A stretch of DNA of 64,000 nucleotides from Paracidovorax valerianellae (lineage in GTDB: Bacteria; Pseudomonadota; Gammaproteobacteria; Burkholderiales; Burkholderiaceae_C): positions 434,001 through 498,000 of the forward strand of contig NZ_FMZC01000001.1 of assembly GCF_900102625.1 (NCBI RefSeq), written 5' to 3'. Shown here piece by piece: positions 1 through 10,597 of the stretch. The notes beneath the pieces are model-generated. The model searched no databases, was not told where the DNA came from, and was given only the letters and a program-made list of their open reading frames with translations. Within the stretch, counting starts at the first letter, position 1. The number at the start of each line of letters is the position of its first letter. A program made the translations under genes and the position numbers.

Positions 1-935
1 CGCGCGGCGCCCGCGTATTCGTCGGGCGTCATGTGCGTGGCATGCACTAGGCACCAGCGCGCATCGACCGGCGCGTGGGCCAGCAGCCACTGCACCGGGC
101 GCTGGCCGCTCCAGGCGACGCAGTCGTCCACCTCTTGGGTCTGCTCGGCGATGTGGATGTGCACCGGCGCCTGCGGCAGGAGTGCGGCGAGCCCCTCCAC
201 CGCCACGCGCAGGCTGTCCGGCGGCACGGCGCGCAGCGAGTGCGGCGCCAGGCCCAGAACGCCGCCCTGTGCAGGCACCACGGGCGCGAGCCGCTCCAAT
301 AAGGAGAGCATGCTGTCGGTGCTGCGGATGAAGCGGCGCTGATCCTCGCGCGGGGGCCGTGCGCCGAAGCCGCTGGTCTGGTACAGCACCGGCAGCAGGG
401 TGATGGCGATGCCCGCGGTCTGCGCGGCGCGCAGCAGTGCCAGCGACATGGTGGCGTCGTCGGCATAGGGCTGGCCTGCGGCATCGTGGTGCACATAGTG
501 GAACTCGCACACCGAGGTGTAGCCGGCCTCCAGCATCTCCACATACAGCCAGGTGGCGATGGCTTCCAGGTGCTCGGGCGTGGTACGCGCAGCAAACCGG
601 TACATGAGGTTGCGCCAGCTCCAGAAGCTGTCCTGGCTACCGTCGGGCTGCGGCGCGCGGTATTCGGTCAGGCCCGCGAAGGCGCGCTGGAAGGCGTGCG
701 AATGCAGGTTGGGCATGCCGGGGATGACCGGCCCCGGAGCCTGCGGCGCGGCACCCGGCGCACTGCCCGGCGCCACCGTGGCCAGCCGGCCCGAGGCATC
801 CCACTGCAGCAGCACGTCGCGCGCCCAGCCGCCGGGCAGCAGCGCATGCGGGGCGAACAACGATCCGGCGGGCGGTGCTGGCGCCGAGGCGGAAAGCCCG
901 GCTGGGGCAGAAAAAGAAGAATTGATGTCGCTCAT
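1..935 (-). CDS. hutF: Formimidoylglutamate deiminase HutF, C-terminus cut by window edge
   Basis: This amidohydrolase-family enzyme deiminates N-formimino-L-glutamate to N-formyl-L-glutamate in the cytosol, the step after HutI in the five-enzyme histidine route. The visible 311 codons read [11 protein letters not shown] at the start, then [20 protein letters not shown] (metal-binding HxH), [17 protein letters not shown] and, near the edge, [14 protein letters not shown], all typical of HutF. The ATG overlaps the hutI stop by 4 bp, so the two are translationally coupled. The family is about 450 residues, so roughly a third is missing to the left. The identification is secure. Confidence 0.93.
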   Translation of the reverse strand, partial: MSDINSSFSAPAGLSASAPAPPAGSLFAPHALLPGGWARDVLLQWDASGRLATVAPGSAPGAAPQAPGPVIPGMPNLHSHAFQRAFAGLTEYRAPQPDGSQDSFWSWRNLMYRFAARTTPEHLEAIATWLYVEMLEAGYTSVCEFHYVHHDAAGQPYADDATMSLALLRAAQTAGIAITLLPVLYQTSGFGARPPREDQRRFIRSTDSMLSLLERLAPVVPAQGGVLGLAPHSLRAVPPDSLRVAVEGLAALLPQAPVHIHIAEQTQEVDDCVAWSGQRPVQWLLAHAPVDARWCLVHATHMTPDEYAGAA

Positions 936-2218
936 CGGCGGACCCCTTGGCTGGACGGAAATGCGCCCTTGGCAATGCGCCCCTGCCGCACGATGGTGCG
1001 CGCGGGCTTGTGGCCGAACCAGTACGCCAATTCGGCCGCCTCGGCGAACGGCCAGAGCACGAAGTTGGCAGGCCGCCCCGCGGCGATGAGGCCGTGCGAA
1101 TCCTGCAGCCCCAGCGCGCGCGCGGCGTGCGTGGTGATGCCGGCCAGCGCTTCGGGCACGGTCAGGCGGAACAGCGTGCACGCCATGTTGGCCATGAGCA
1201 GCAGGCTCAAGGCGGGCGACGTGCCGGGGTTGTGGTCGGTCGAGACGGCCATGGGCACGCCGGCCTCTCGCAGTTGGGCGATGGGCGGCAGGTGCGTGTC
1301 GCGCAGCGTGTAATAGGCGCCCGGCAGCAGCACGGCCACGGTGCCGGCGGCCTTCATGGCGGCGATGCCGTCGGCGGACAGGTGCTCGATGTGGTCGCAC
1401 GACAGCGCGCCATAGCGCGCGGCCAGCGCCGCCCCGCCCATGTCGGACAGCTGCTCCGCATGCAGCTTGACGGGCAGGCCCAGCCGCTGCGCGGCCTGGA
1501 ACACCTGTTCGGTTTCGGCCAGCGTGAACGCGATGCGCTCGCAGAACACATCGACCGCGTCCACCAGCCCTTCGGCCGCCAGCGCGGGCAGCATGTGCTG
1601 GCAGACATGGTCGATGTAGTCCTGGCTGCGGCCGGCGTACTCGGGCGGCAGCGCGTGCGCCCCCAGGAACGTGGTGCGCACCGTGGTGCCCGTGGCCTCT
1701 CCCAGGCGCCGCGCGGCGCGCAGCTGCTTGCGCTCGTGCTCGGTGGACAGGCCGTAGCCGGACTTGATCTCGATGGCGCACACGCCCTCGTCGAGCAGCG
1801 CCGTCAGGCGCGGCAGAGCGAGGTCGAACAATGCGTCTTCGCTGGCCTCGCGCGTGGCGCGCACCGAGGAAACGATGCCGCCGCCCGCCCGGGCCACCTC
1901 TTCGTAGGTGGCGCCGGCCAGCCGCATGGCGAATTCGTTGGCGCGCTGGCCGCCATAGACCAGGTGGGTGTGGCAGTCCACCAGCCCCGGCGTGGCCAGG
2001 GCACCGCGCGCCGCATGGGGCGGCAAGGCGGCGTAGCCGGCGGGCAAGTCCGCTTCAGGGCCGACCCAGCGGATGACGCCGTGTTCCACCACCAGCGCGG
2101 CCGGCGCGCCATCGGCCACGGATACATCGGGCGCTGCCAGCCCCGGCGCCAGATGGAGGCCGAGCCAGACGCCGTCGGCGCTGGGGGCTTTGGAGAACTC
2201 GTCGTGCGGCACGGTCAT
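932..2218 (-). CDS. hutI: Imidazolonepropionase HutI
   Basis: HutI hydrolyses 4-imidazolone-5-propanoate to N-formimino-L-glutamate in the cytosol. The 428-residue frame carries the metal site [18 protein letters not shown], then [35 protein letters not shown] and [11 protein letters not shown], in the usual order for this metal-dependent amidohydrolase. The N-terminus is about 20 residues longer than most family members. It is fourth-last in a long minus-strand run and overlaps hutF by 4 bp. A 181-bp gap with two copies of a dispersed repeat separates it from hutD, so hutI-hutF may have a promoter of their own. Confidence 0.95.
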   Translation of the reverse strand: MTVPHDEFSKAPSADGVWLGLHLAPGLAAPDVSVADGAPAALVVEHGVIRWVGPEADLPAGYAALPPHAARGALATPGLVDCHTHLVYGGQRANEFAMRLAGATYEEVARAGGGIVSSVRATREASEDALFDLALPRLTALLDEGVCAIEIKSGYGLSTEHERKQLRAARRLGEATGTTVRTTFLGAHALPPEYAGRSQDYIDHVCQHMLPALAAEGLVDAVDVFCERIAFTLAETEQVFQAAQRLGLPVKLHAEQLSDMGGAALAARYGALSCDHIEHLSADGIAAMKAAGTVAVLLPGAYYTLRDTHLPPIAQLREAGVPMAVSTDHNPGTSPALSLLLMANMACTLFRLTVPEALAGITTHAARALGLQDSHGLIAAGRPANFVLWPFAEAAELAYWFGHKPARTIVRQGRIAKGAFPSSQGVRR

Positions 2219-2233
2219 GTCATTCCCTTTTTT

Positions 2234-2283
2234 GCTATGAAAGGCATAGCTGTATGCCCTAGTGATTATTGCGCTGGAGGCTT
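2234..2283 (-). repeat. Dispersed 50-bp intergenic repeat, copy A
   Basis: Read on the minus strand, the element runs from GCCTCCAGCGCAATAA through CACTAGGG to a GCTAT...ATAGC palindrome. The same order recurs at 2368, 27151, 53924, 60551 and 63288. This copy has a decayed palindrome (GCTATGAAAGGCATAGC). Its GGAGGCTT end is mirrored by AAGCCTCC at 2287-2294, giving a perfect 8-bp stem with a 3-nt loop. Confidence 0.8.
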
Positions 2284-2367
2284 TTTAAGCCTCCATAAAA
2301 ATCCCGAGTCGTACACAGGACCGGATGGCAGCCGGCGCCGTCAAGCCACCGGCCCCTCCAGTCGATT

Positions 2368-2415
2368 GCTATTATTTTAATAGCTATACACCCTAGTGCT
2401 TATTGCGCCAGAGGC
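2368..2415 (-). repeat. Dispersed 50-bp intergenic repeat, copy B, overlapping the hutD end
   Basis: Minus-strand order is GCCTCTGGCGCAATAAGCAC, TAGGGTGTATAGC, then TATTAAAATAATAGC, a close match to copies A and D. It overlaps the last codons of hutD, and its AATAA provides the hutD TAA stop. It lies only about 85 bp from copy A in the same orientation. Confidence 0.82.
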
Positions 2416-3017
2416 CGATTTGACTGAAATCCTGGCACCAGCGCCACCCAGGCGACGGCTGGCGTGTCGGCGCCGCCACCCAGCGGTTGCAGCGCTGCGT
2501 GGGCGCCCGGCGGCGCGGCGGTGCTCCACCACAGGCCCTCCCCGGCCTGCATCACCTCGCTGCCCCATTGCCACCGGCCGGACAGCACCATGCACAGGCC
2601 GGCCGGCGTGCTGCCCGGCACGCATGCCGTCTGCAGCACCTGCACGGCGCCCTGCCATCGGCCCTGGCGCAGCATGAGGTTGAAGTCGGTCGAGGCGCCG
2701 CCCAGCGGAATGCAGTCGATGGCCTGGTCGCCCGCGAACGCCACGGGCCGCCAGCGCTCGTCCAGCGCGTGGTCGATGCCTTCGTCCAGCGCGCGCAGGC
2801 GCACGCCGGCACCGTCCAGCAGCATGATCTGGCGCTCCACGCCGCGAAAGGCCGAAAACGGCCCGGGCGCGGCGATGGTGGCCACGCTCACGCGCCACTC
2901 GAAGGCGTCCATGCCGGCGCCGGGCGGCCAGCAGGCCAGCTCGCGCGTGTCGCCGCCGCCGTTCTTCCACGGCGTGGGCGCGATGGCCGACAGATCGAAC
3001 CGCTGCAGCGCCGTCAT
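2400..3017 (-). CDS. hutD: HutD family protein
   Basis: HutD is a small cupin-fold protein found in hut operons; its reported role is to keep histidine catabolism in bounds, but no reaction is established. The 205-residue frame begins MTALQRFDLSAI and has the family signatures TPWKNGGGDTRELACWP, FEWRVSVATIAAPGPFSAFRGVERQ and FNLMLRQG. The ATG overlaps the stop of the upstream dioxygenase-like gene by 4 bp. The final codons and stop lie inside dispersed repeat copy B, so the C-terminal tail (about SNRPLAQ) is probably repeat-derived rather than conserved. Confidence 0.9.
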   Translation of the reverse strand: MTALQRFDLSAIAPTPWKNGGGDTRELACWPPGAGMDAFEWRVSVATIAAPGPFSAFRGVERQIMLLDGAGVRLRALDEGIDHALDERWRPVAFAGDQAIDCIPLGGASTDFNLMLRQGRWQGAVQVLQTACVPGSTPAGLCMVLSGRWQWGSEVMQAGEGLWWSTAAPPGAHAALQPLGGGADTPAVAWVALVPGFQSNRPLAQ

Positions 3018-3895
3018 GCACCCTCCCCGACCAGCAGCGGAAACAGCGGGTGCGCCATGGGCGCGCCAGCCGGCAGGGTGTCGGCCAGGCCCGGGAAGTC
3101 GGGCGAGGTTTTCCAGGCGCGCGGCGCATGGCGCGTGTCGTCGCCCAGAAAGCGCACCGAGAACACGCGGCGGCGCTGCGGCCCGGGCACGCCGCCCGAG
3201 GCGTGCAGCGCCAGCATGTGAAAGCACACCACGTCGCCGGGCGCGATCTCCCAGCCCAGGATGGGGAATGCCGCGCGGTCGGCCTCGATGTCGGGCAGCT
3301 CGGCCAGCGAGCCTTCCGGAAACCAGCGCGCCTGCTGGTCCATGAACGTGCGCGGCATGCGCCACGGCCCCAGGTGCGAGCCGGCCACGAATTCGAGCGT
3401 GGCCTCGCGGGCGACCGGGTCCACGGGAATCCACAGGCTCCCGTTCTGCGAGCCGTCGATGTTGTAGTAGGGCTGGTCCTGGTGCCAGGGCGTGCGCTGG
3501 CGCGTGCCCGGCTCCTTGACCAGCACGTGGTCGTGGTACAGCCGCACGGTGGCCGATTGCATGAGCCGCTGTGCGGCCCAGGCCACGGGCGTCTCGGCGA
3601 TGAAGCGGCCGAAGGCGGGAATGTCCTGCCAGTTGCAAAAATCCTCGAAGAAGCGGCCCGGATCGTCGGGCCGGCTCGCCACCTTGGCGCGCGGGCTCGG
3701 CGCGGCCAGGTTGGCGTCGATGCCGCTGCGCAGCAGCGCCACCTCGTCGGGCGTGAGCAACTGCCGCAGGCAGACGGCCCCGTCGCGTGCGAAGTCGGCC
3801 ACGGTCTCATCAGTCACGCAGCGCTGCAGCCGCTGCTGCAGCGAGGACGAAAGTGAAAGCGAAAGCGAAAGTGCCAGGGGTGCAAGGGCTGCCAT
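3014..3895 (-). CDS. Phytanoyl-CoA dioxygenase (PhyH) family protein
   Basis: This is probably an Fe(II)/2-oxoglutarate-dependent oxygenase of unknown substrate. The 293-residue frame has the iron-binding HxD in TPWHQDQPYYN, the distal histidine in CFHMLALHASGGV, and the 2-oxoglutarate-binding arginine region RRRVFSVRFLGDD. It lies between an amino-acid ABC transporter ATPase (8-bp gap) and hutD (4-bp overlap), so it is co-transcribed with hut genes and may act on a histidine-related or imported compound; that is inference. The first 20 residues contain an LSLSLSSS run encoded by tandem 6-bp units, so the true start could lie downstream of the annotated ATG. Confidence 0.8.
   Translation of the reverse strand: MAALAPLALSLSLSLSSSLQQRLQRCVTDETVADFARDGAVCLRQLLTPDEVALLRSGIDANLAAPSPRAKVASRPDDPGRFFEDFCNWQDIPAFGRFIAETPVAWAAQRLMQSATVRLYHDHVLVKEPGTRQRTPWHQDQPYYNIDGSQNGSLWIPVDPVAREATLEFVAGSHLGPWRMPRTFMDQQARWFPEGSLAELPDIEADRAAFPILGWEIAPGDVVCFHMLALHASGGVPGPQRRRVFSVRFLGDDTRHAPRAWKTSPDFPGLADTLPAGAPMAHPLFPLLVGEGA
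3848..3873. repeat. Short tandem hexamer repeat in the PhyH-family N-terminus
   Basis: About four tandem copies of GAAAGY (y = c or t) occur here, encoding an LSLSLS run near the start of the dioxygenase-like protein on the minus strand. Units are a multiple of three, so copy-number change would alter length without a frameshift. Confidence 0.7.
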
Positions 3896-3903
3896 GGCTT
3901 TTT

Positions 3904-4716
3904 TCAGCTGCGCGACAGCACGGCCTGCAGGAACGCACGGGTGCGCTCCTGCGCGGGCGCGGTGAAGATGGTCGCCGGTGGGCCCGATTCGATGATGCCG
4001 CCGCCGTCCATCACGACCACGGTGTCACCCACGTCGCGGGCGAAATCCATCTCGTGCGTGACGACCATCATGGTCATGCCTTCGCTGGCCAGCAGCTTCA
4101 TGACCTGCAGCACCTCGCCCACCAGTTCGGGGTCCAGTGCCGAGGTGGGCTCGTCGAACAGCATCACGCGCGGCTGCATCGCCAGCGCCCGGGCGATCGC
4201 CACGCGCTGCTTCTGGCCGCCCGACAGGCTGGCCGGCATGGCTGTGGCCTTGTGGCCCAGGCCGACCTTGTCCAGCAGCGCCCGCGCCTGCTGCTCGCCC
4301 TCGGCGCGCGAGGCCCCCCGCAGCTTGCGCGGCCCCAGCGTGACGTTGTCGAGCACCGACAGGTGCGGGAACAGGTTGAACGACTGGAACACCATGCCGA
4401 CCTCTTCGCGCAGGGCGTTGAGCTCGCGCTCGGGCAGCATGCGGCCCTCGTCCACCAGCGTGCGGCCACAGATGTCGATGCGCCCGCCCTGGGGCTGCTC
4501 CAGGCCGTTGCAGCAGCGCAGGAAGGTGCTCTTGCCCGAGCCGCTGGGCCCGATCACGACCACCACCTGCGAGGGCTGCACGTCGAAGTCGATGCCGTTG
4601 AGCACCACGTGCTCGCCGAAGGCCTTGCGCAGGCCGCGGATGCGCACCATGGGCGCCGATGCGTCGCCGGCCATTGCCGGCTGCGGCGCGGTGTGTGAAG
4701 AGGTTGGGCGGGTCAT
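3904..4716 (-). CDS. Polar amino acid ABC transporter, ATP-binding protein
   Basis: This cytoplasmic ATPase energises uptake by the permease encoded just upstream. The 270-residue protein has Walker [21 protein letters not shown]-loop [12 protein letters not shown], signature [16 protein letters not shown], Walker [15 protein letters not shown] and the switch histidine in VVTHEMDFA. This is the GlnQ/HisP/AotP class. The ATG at 4716 gives a 4-bp overlap with the permease stop; upstream in-frame codons belong to the permease region and were rejected. Its place inside the hut region suggests histidine or a related amino acid as substrate, which is inference. Confidence 0.93.
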   Translation of the reverse strand: MTRPTSSHTAPQPAMAGDASAPMVRIRGLRKAFGEHVVLNGIDFDVQPSQVVVVIGPSGSGKSTFLRCCNGLEQPQGGRIDICGRTLVDEGRMLPERELNALREEVGMVFQSFNLFPHLSVLDNVTLGPRKLRGASRAEGEQQARALLDKVGLGHKATAMPASLSGGQKQRVAIARALAMQPRVMLFDEPTSALDPELVGEVLQVMKLLASEGMTMMVVTHEMDFARDVGDTVVVMDGGGIIESGPPATIFTAPAQERTRAFLQAVLSRS

Positions 4717-5381
4717 TGCACCATCCCCCCGGCGCGCAGGCGCAGCTCGATGTGGCGCAGCACCAGCGTGGTGATGCCGGTGAGCACGAAGTACACGACC
4801 GCGATGGCCAGGTACACCTCCAGCGACCGGTACGACACGCTGATGATCTTCTGCCCTTCGTGCATCAGGTCGTGGATGGTCAGCAGCGACACCAGCGCCG
4901 AGTTCTTGATGAGCGCGATGAACTCGTTGCCCAGCGGCGGAATCATGCGCACCACGGCCTGTGGCAGCACCACCCAGCGCATCGCCACGCCGGAGGACAT
5001 GCCGATGGACCGTGCGGCCTCCATCTGGCCGCGGTCGATGGACTGGATCGCCCCGCGCACGATCTCGGACACGTAGGCGCCCGAGTAGATGCCCAGGCCG
5101 ATCACGCCGCACAGAAAGGCCGGCAGCAGGATGCCGAACTGCGGCAGCCCGAAGAACAGGATGAACAGCTGCACCAGCAGCGGCGTGCCGCGGATGACGG
5201 CCACGTACGCCGTGCAAAGGCCATAGACGATGCGGCGGCGCGGGTCGAGGCGGCCGATGCCCACCAGCAGGCCCATGACGCAGCCCAGAAGCAACGAGGC
5301 CGCCGTGATCTCCACGGTGACGGCCGCGCCCTCCAGCAGTTGGGGCCAGCCGGCCCAGACGGGGGAAAAATCGAGTTCCAT
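4713..5381 (-). CDS. Polar amino acid ABC transporter, permease
   Basis: This is an inner-membrane permease of the HisM/GlnP type, 222 residues. It opens with [25 protein letters not shown], has about five hydrophobic membrane segments, and carries the EAA-type cytoplasmic loop around [38 protein letters not shown] that docks the ATPase. Only one permease is encoded here, so the transporter is probably a homodimer of this subunit. It overlaps the ATPase gene by 4 bp and lies 50 bp downstream of the binding-protein gene. Confidence 0.92.
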   Translation of the reverse strand: MELDFSPVWAGWPQLLEGAAVTVEITAASLLLGCVMGLLVGIGRLDPRRRIVYGLCTAYVAVIRGTPLLVQLFILFFGLPQFGILLPAFLCGVIGLGIYSGAYVSEIVRGAIQSIDRGQMEAARSIGMSSGVAMRWVVLPQAVVRMIPPLGNEFIALIKNSALVSLLTIHDLMHEGQKIISVSYRSLEVYLAIAVVYFVLTGITTLVLRHIELRLRAGGMVQ

Positions 5382-5431
5382 CGGAAGGTTCAGCTCGGGT
5401 TCGTTTCAGGCGGCGGCCGGTGCGGCGCGGC

Positions 5432-6199
5432 TCACTTGGCGGCGGCGGTGGTCGCGCTGGCGCTGAACCACTTCTTCACGATGGCGGCGTAGGTGCCGTC
5501 GGCCTTGAGCTTGGCCAGCGCGGCGTTCACGGCGCGGGTGAGTTCGGGCGTGTCCTTGCGCAGCGCCATGCCGTATTCCTCGGTGGTGAGCTGCTCGTCG
5601 ATCACGCGCAGGCCGGGGCGGGTGCGCACGTACTGGTAGGCGGCGGGCTTGCCGGTGACGGCGGCGTCGGCCCGGCCGATGTCCACCAGGTTGAACATTT
5701 CCTGGTTCTTCTCGACCTCGATGCGCTGGGCCTTGGGGAAGTTCTGCGTGAGGAAGGCGACCGACTTGGTGCCCACCTGCACCGAGATCTTCTTGCCGTC
5801 CAGATCGGCCGGCTTGCGGATGGCGGTGTTGCCTTCCTTGACCATCGCGACCAGGCCGCCGGCGTAGTAGGGCTCGGTGAAATCGACCACCTTCTTGCGC
5901 TCATCGGTGATGTAGATGCCGGACACGGCCATGTCGAAGCGCCGCGAGATCAGGCCGGGAATGAGGCCCTTGAAGTCGATGTCGATCCACTCGACCTGCT
6001 TGCCCATGCTTTTGGCCACGGCCTCGACCAGTTCCACATCGAAGCCCGTGCGCTTGCCGTTCTCGACGAACTCCATCGGCGGGAAAGTGGCATCGGTGGC
6101 CACGCGCAGCACGTTGTCTTGGGCGTGGACGGCTCCCGCGCCGAAGGCGAAGGTGGCGGCGGCCAGGCTGGCGAGAAGGAGATGGCGTCGGACGTTCAT
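5432..6199 (-). CDS. Polar amino acid ABC transporter, periplasmic binding protein
   Basis: This 255-residue protein is of the SBP family 3 (HisJ/ArtJ-like). It has an N-terminal signal peptide ([20 protein letters not shown]...AVHAQ) and then the family opening [14 protein letters not shown], followed by [37 protein letters not shown] and [17 protein letters not shown]. It should bind the amino acid in the periplasm and deliver it to the permease encoded downstream. It is first in the three-gene transporter set and lies 126 bp after the iclR-type gene, which may control it. Confidence 0.93.
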   Translation of the reverse strand: MNVRRHLLLASLAAATFAFGAGAVHAQDNVLRVATDATFPPMEFVENGKRTGFDVELVEAVAKSMGKQVEWIDIDFKGLIPGLISRRFDMAVSGIYITDERKKVVDFTEPYYAGGLVAMVKEGNTAIRKPADLDGKKISVQVGTKSVAFLTQNFPKAQRIEVEKNQEMFNLVDIGRADAAVTGKPAAYQYVRTRPGLRVIDEQLTTEEYGMALRKDTPELTRAVNAALAKLKADGTYAAIVKKWFSASATTAAAK

Positions 6200-6325
6200 G
6201 GGGCAGCTTCCGTGGTGGGTGAGGGAAAAGAAAACGCGAAAAAAGATAGGGCGGAAAAAGAAAGGGCGGAAAAACGGCGAACGGAGAGGACGAAGACGGC
6301 AGCGAAAGAAGTATTCGGCCCAGGC

Positions 6326-7075
6326 TCAGTGCAGCACCAGCTGGCGCGAGATGCGCGCCGCCGCCACGACGACCATGCGGATCAGCGCGGCCTCCTGGCC
6401 CTGCGCCCGCACGTTCGGCGCCATCAGCGTGATCGCACCCGCCGCCTGGCGCGACGCGCCGAACAGCGGCACGCTGCAGCCCCAGACACCGGGGTCCACT
6501 TCGCTCTCGCTGGTGGCAAAGCCCGCCTGGCGGATCGATTCCAGTTCCTGCAGCGCGGCTTCGCGCTCGGGCGTGCCCACGCCCCACTGGCTGGTCAGCA
6601 CCGCGTCGCGCGCGGCGGTGGGCAGATGGGCCAGCACGCACTTGGCCGAAGCGCCTGCGCGCAGCGGCACGCTGCGCCCTTTCTCGAACGAGCAGCGCAG
6701 CGAATGGTGGCTCTCCACCATGTCCAGGCAGATGGCCTGGTCGTTCACGGCGACGATCAGGCCGACGCTTTCCTGCGATTGCTGGGACAGCTCCACCATG
6801 CCGGGGCGCGCCTGGCGCACCAGGTGCGATGCGAGATCGAAGCCCAGCGCCAACTGCAGGCTCAAGGGGCCGGGCGCATAGCCGCCATCGCTTTCCAGCA
6901 CGAAGCCCCAGCGCTTGAGCCGCGCGAGCTGCCGGTACAGCGTGCTGCGCGCCATGCCGGTGTGTTCCATGAGTTCGGTGGCCGCCATCGCCCTGCCCTG
7001 CTGGGCCAGCACGGCGAGCACGTGAAGCACTCGGTCGGACGTGGCAACGGCGCCGGGCAATGCACTTTGGGTCAT
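6326..7075 (-). CDS. IclR family transcriptional regulator
   Basis: This is a DNA-binding regulator with an N-terminal winged helix (about residues 10-70, RVLHVLAVLAQQGRAMAATEL...ARSTLYRQLARLKRWGFV) and a C-terminal effector-binding domain (from about 85, with SVGLIVAVNDQAICLDMVES and RSVPLRAGASAKCVLAHLP). The 249-residue reading from the ATG at 7075 is the normal family length. It sits between hutU and the polar amino acid transporter set, so it may answer to an intermediate of histidine breakdown or to the transported compound. Two strong inverted repeats directly upstream are candidate autoregulatory sites. Confidence 0.88.
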   Translation of the reverse strand: MTQSALPGAVATSDRVLHVLAVLAQQGRAMAATELMEHTGMARSTLYRQLARLKRWGFVLESDGGYAPGPLSLQLALGFDLASHLVRQARPGMVELSQQSQESVGLIVAVNDQAICLDMVESHHSLRCSFEKGRSVPLRAGASAKCVLAHLPTAARDAVLTSQWGVGTPEREAALQELESIRQAGFATSESEVDPGVWGCSVPLFGASRQAAGAITLMAPNVRAQGQEAALIRMVVVAAARISRQLVLH

Positions 7076-7113
7076 GCGTTCAGTATCGAAGGAAGCGGCC
7101 CGGGTTCCCACAC

Positions 7114-7140
7114 CCCCATTCCCGGCCGTTGGGAATGGGG
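7114..7140. promoter_or_regulatory. Perfect 10-bp inverted repeat upstream of the IclR-type gene
   Basis: CCCCATTCCC and GGGAATGGGG flank a 7-nt spacer in the gap between hutU and the IclR-type gene. No T-run follows on the minus strand, so it is better explained as a protein-binding site than as an intrinsic terminator. Confidence 0.5.
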
Positions 7141-7155
7141 TTCCCCTTTTTATCC

Positions 7156-7173
7156 CGGAATGGAGAAATTCCG
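7156..7173. promoter_or_regulatory. CGGAAT-N6-ATTCCG inverted repeat, candidate IclR operator
   Basis: A perfect 6-bp inverted repeat lies about 80 bp upstream of the IclR-type start codon. Its size and GGAAT/ATTCC core suit an IclR-family dimer; the assignment is inference from position and symmetry. Confidence 0.45.
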
Positions 7174-7197
7174 TTTTCCGGCAGCGCGGCTTTCGCC

Positions 7198-8943
<1,746 letters not shown>

Positions 8944-8956
8944 GGCAAAGGCTCCT

Positions 8957-10543
8957 TCACGAAATCTGGGAAATAAAGCTGGGCAGGCAGGCGGTCACGG
9001 GGGCGGGCCAGGCGGATTCCTGGGCCCACTCGCGCATGGCCTCGATGTCGGTGGCGAGAAAGCGGTCTTGCTCCAGGAAGGCTACGCGGGCACGCACGGC
9101 GGCGATCTGCGCTTCGATGAGCGGCGAGCTTTTCAGCCACGCAGCGGGCGCCGCACCGGGCGCGGGCACGCGGTCGAAGTCGATGCCCTGCGTGGCGGCC
9201 ATGGCTTCGATGCCGACCACCACGGCCGTGTTGCGCACCATGTCGGTCAGGCGCCGCGCGGCGTAGGTGGCCATGGACACATGGTCTTCCTGGTTGGCCG
9301 AAGTGGGCAGGCTGTCCACGCTGCCCGGGTGGGCGAGCGCCTTGTTTTCAGAGGCCAGTGCCGCGGCGGTGACCTGCGCAATCATGAAGCCCGAGTTCAC
9401 GCCGCTGTCGCGGATGAGGAAGGCCGGCAGGCCGGACAGGCCCGTGTCCAGCAGCAGCGCCAGCCGGCGCTCGGAGATGGCACCGATCTCGGCCACCGCC
9501 AGGGCGATGATGTCGGCCGCGAAGGCCACCGGCTCGGCGTGGAAGTTGCCGCCCGAGATCACGTCGCCGGTTTCGGCGAAGACCAGCGGGTTGTCGGAGG
9601 CGGCATTCGCCTCGATCTGCAGCACCCGTGCGGCGTGCTGCAGGTTGTCCAGGCACGCCCCCATCACCTGGGGCACGCAGCGGATCGAATAAGGGTCCTG
9701 CACGCGGCCGCAATGGGGGTGCGAAGGGTCGATCTCGCTGCCCTCCAGCAGCGCGCGCACGGCTGCCGCCACGGCGATCTGCCCCGGCTGGCCGCGCGCC
9801 TCGTGAATGCGCGCATCGAACGGCTTGACCGATCCCTTGATGGCTTCCAGCGACAGCGCGCCGGACACGAGCCCGGCCGCGAACACGCTCTCGGCGCCGA
9901 ACAGGCCGAACAGCGCAAGGGCCGTGGACACCTGTGTGCCGTTCAACAGCGCGAGTCCTTCCTTGGGGCCGAGCACGAAGGGCTCGCAGCCGATGGCGGC
10001 CATGGCCTCGCGGCCGGGCACCGTGCGGCCCTGCACCTTGGCCTGGCCTTCGCCGATCAGCACGCAGGCCAGGTGCGCCAGCGGGGCCAGGTCGCCCGAG
10101 GCACCGACCGACCCCTTGGCGGGAATGAGGGGCAGCACGTCGGCATTGGCCAGGGCCAGCAGCGCATCGACGATCTCGGGCCGCACGCCGGAATGGCCGC
10201 GCGCCAGGCTCACCGCCTTGGTGGCCAGCACCATGCGCACGACCGCATCGCCCAGCGGCTCGCCCGTGCCCACGCTGTGCGACAGCACCAGGTTGCGCTG
10301 CAGTTCGGCCAGCCGGCTGTGGGCGATCTTTGTGCTGGCGAGCTTGCCGAAGCCGGTGTTGATGCCATAGACCACCTGGTCTTCATCGACGATGCGCTGC
10401 ACCGTGGCCTGCGAGGCCTGCATGCCGGCCAGCGCCGACGGGTCCAGCGACAGGCGCACACCGCTCGCGCTCACGCGCCGCAATTCGGCCAGCGTGACGC
10501 GGCCGGGGCGCAGCACCAGGGTTTCGGAAGAGGAATCGGTCAT
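8957..10543 (-). CDS. hutH: Histidine ammonia-lyase HutH
   Basis: HutH removes ammonia from L-histidine to give trans-urocanate, the first step of the pathway. The diagnostic [14 protein letters not shown] holds the Ala-Ser-Gly triad (about residues 148-150) that cyclises into the MIO cofactor, and [11 protein letters not shown] and [10 protein letters not shown] are also present. I chose the ATG at 10543 because AGGA sits 8 nt before it. An upstream ATG at 10552, three codons earlier, has no spaced ribosome site. From 10543 the protein is 528 residues against about 510 for the family. A probable HutC operator lies directly upstream. Confidence 0.96.
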   Translation of the reverse strand: MTDSSSETLVLRPGRVTLAELRRVSASGVRLSLDPSALAGMQASQATVQRIVDEDQVVYGINTGFGKLASTKIAHSRLAELQRNLVLSHSVGTGEPLGDAVVRMVLATKAVSLARGHSGVRPEIVDALLALANADVLPLIPAKGSVGASGDLAPLAHLACVLIGEGQAKVQGRTVPGREAMAAIGCEPFVLGPKEGLALLNGTQVSTALALFGLFGAESVFAAGLVSGALSLEAIKGSVKPFDARIHEARGQPGQIAVAAAVRALLEGSEIDPSHPHCGRVQDPYSIRCVPQVMGACLDNLQHAARVLQIEANAASDNPLVFAETGDVISGGNFHAEPVAFAADIIALAVAEIGAISERRLALLLDTGLSGLPAFLIRDSGVNSGFMIAQVTAAALASENKALAHPGSVDSLPTSANQEDHVSMATYAARRLTDMVRNTAVVVGIEAMAATQGIDFDRVPAPGAAPAAWLKSSPLIEAQIAAVRARVAFLEQDRFLATDIEAMREWAQESAWPAPVTACLPSFISQIS

Positions 10544-10552
10544 AAAGGTCAT

Positions 10553-10566
10553 CCTGTATATACAAG
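10553..10566. promoter_or_regulatory. Probable HutC operator before hutH
   Basis: The site contains the perfect palindrome TGTATATACA (10555-10564). It lies between the hutC stop and the hutH start and overlaps the leader just upstream of the hutH ATG. TGTATA/TATACA half-sites are the kind of sequence bound by HutC, a GntR-family repressor that urocanate releases. A near copy occurs before the NMT1-type transporter at 14166. Confidence 0.75.
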
Positions 10567-10597
10567 TGGATCTGAGCGAAAAAACGGTGGGCGCGGA

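Noticed and set aside
2276-2294. GGAGGCTT-TTT-AAGCCTCC as an intrinsic terminator for hutD
   Set aside because: The stem is perfect, but no T-run follows on the minus strand; it is part of repeat copy A, so terminator function is unproven.
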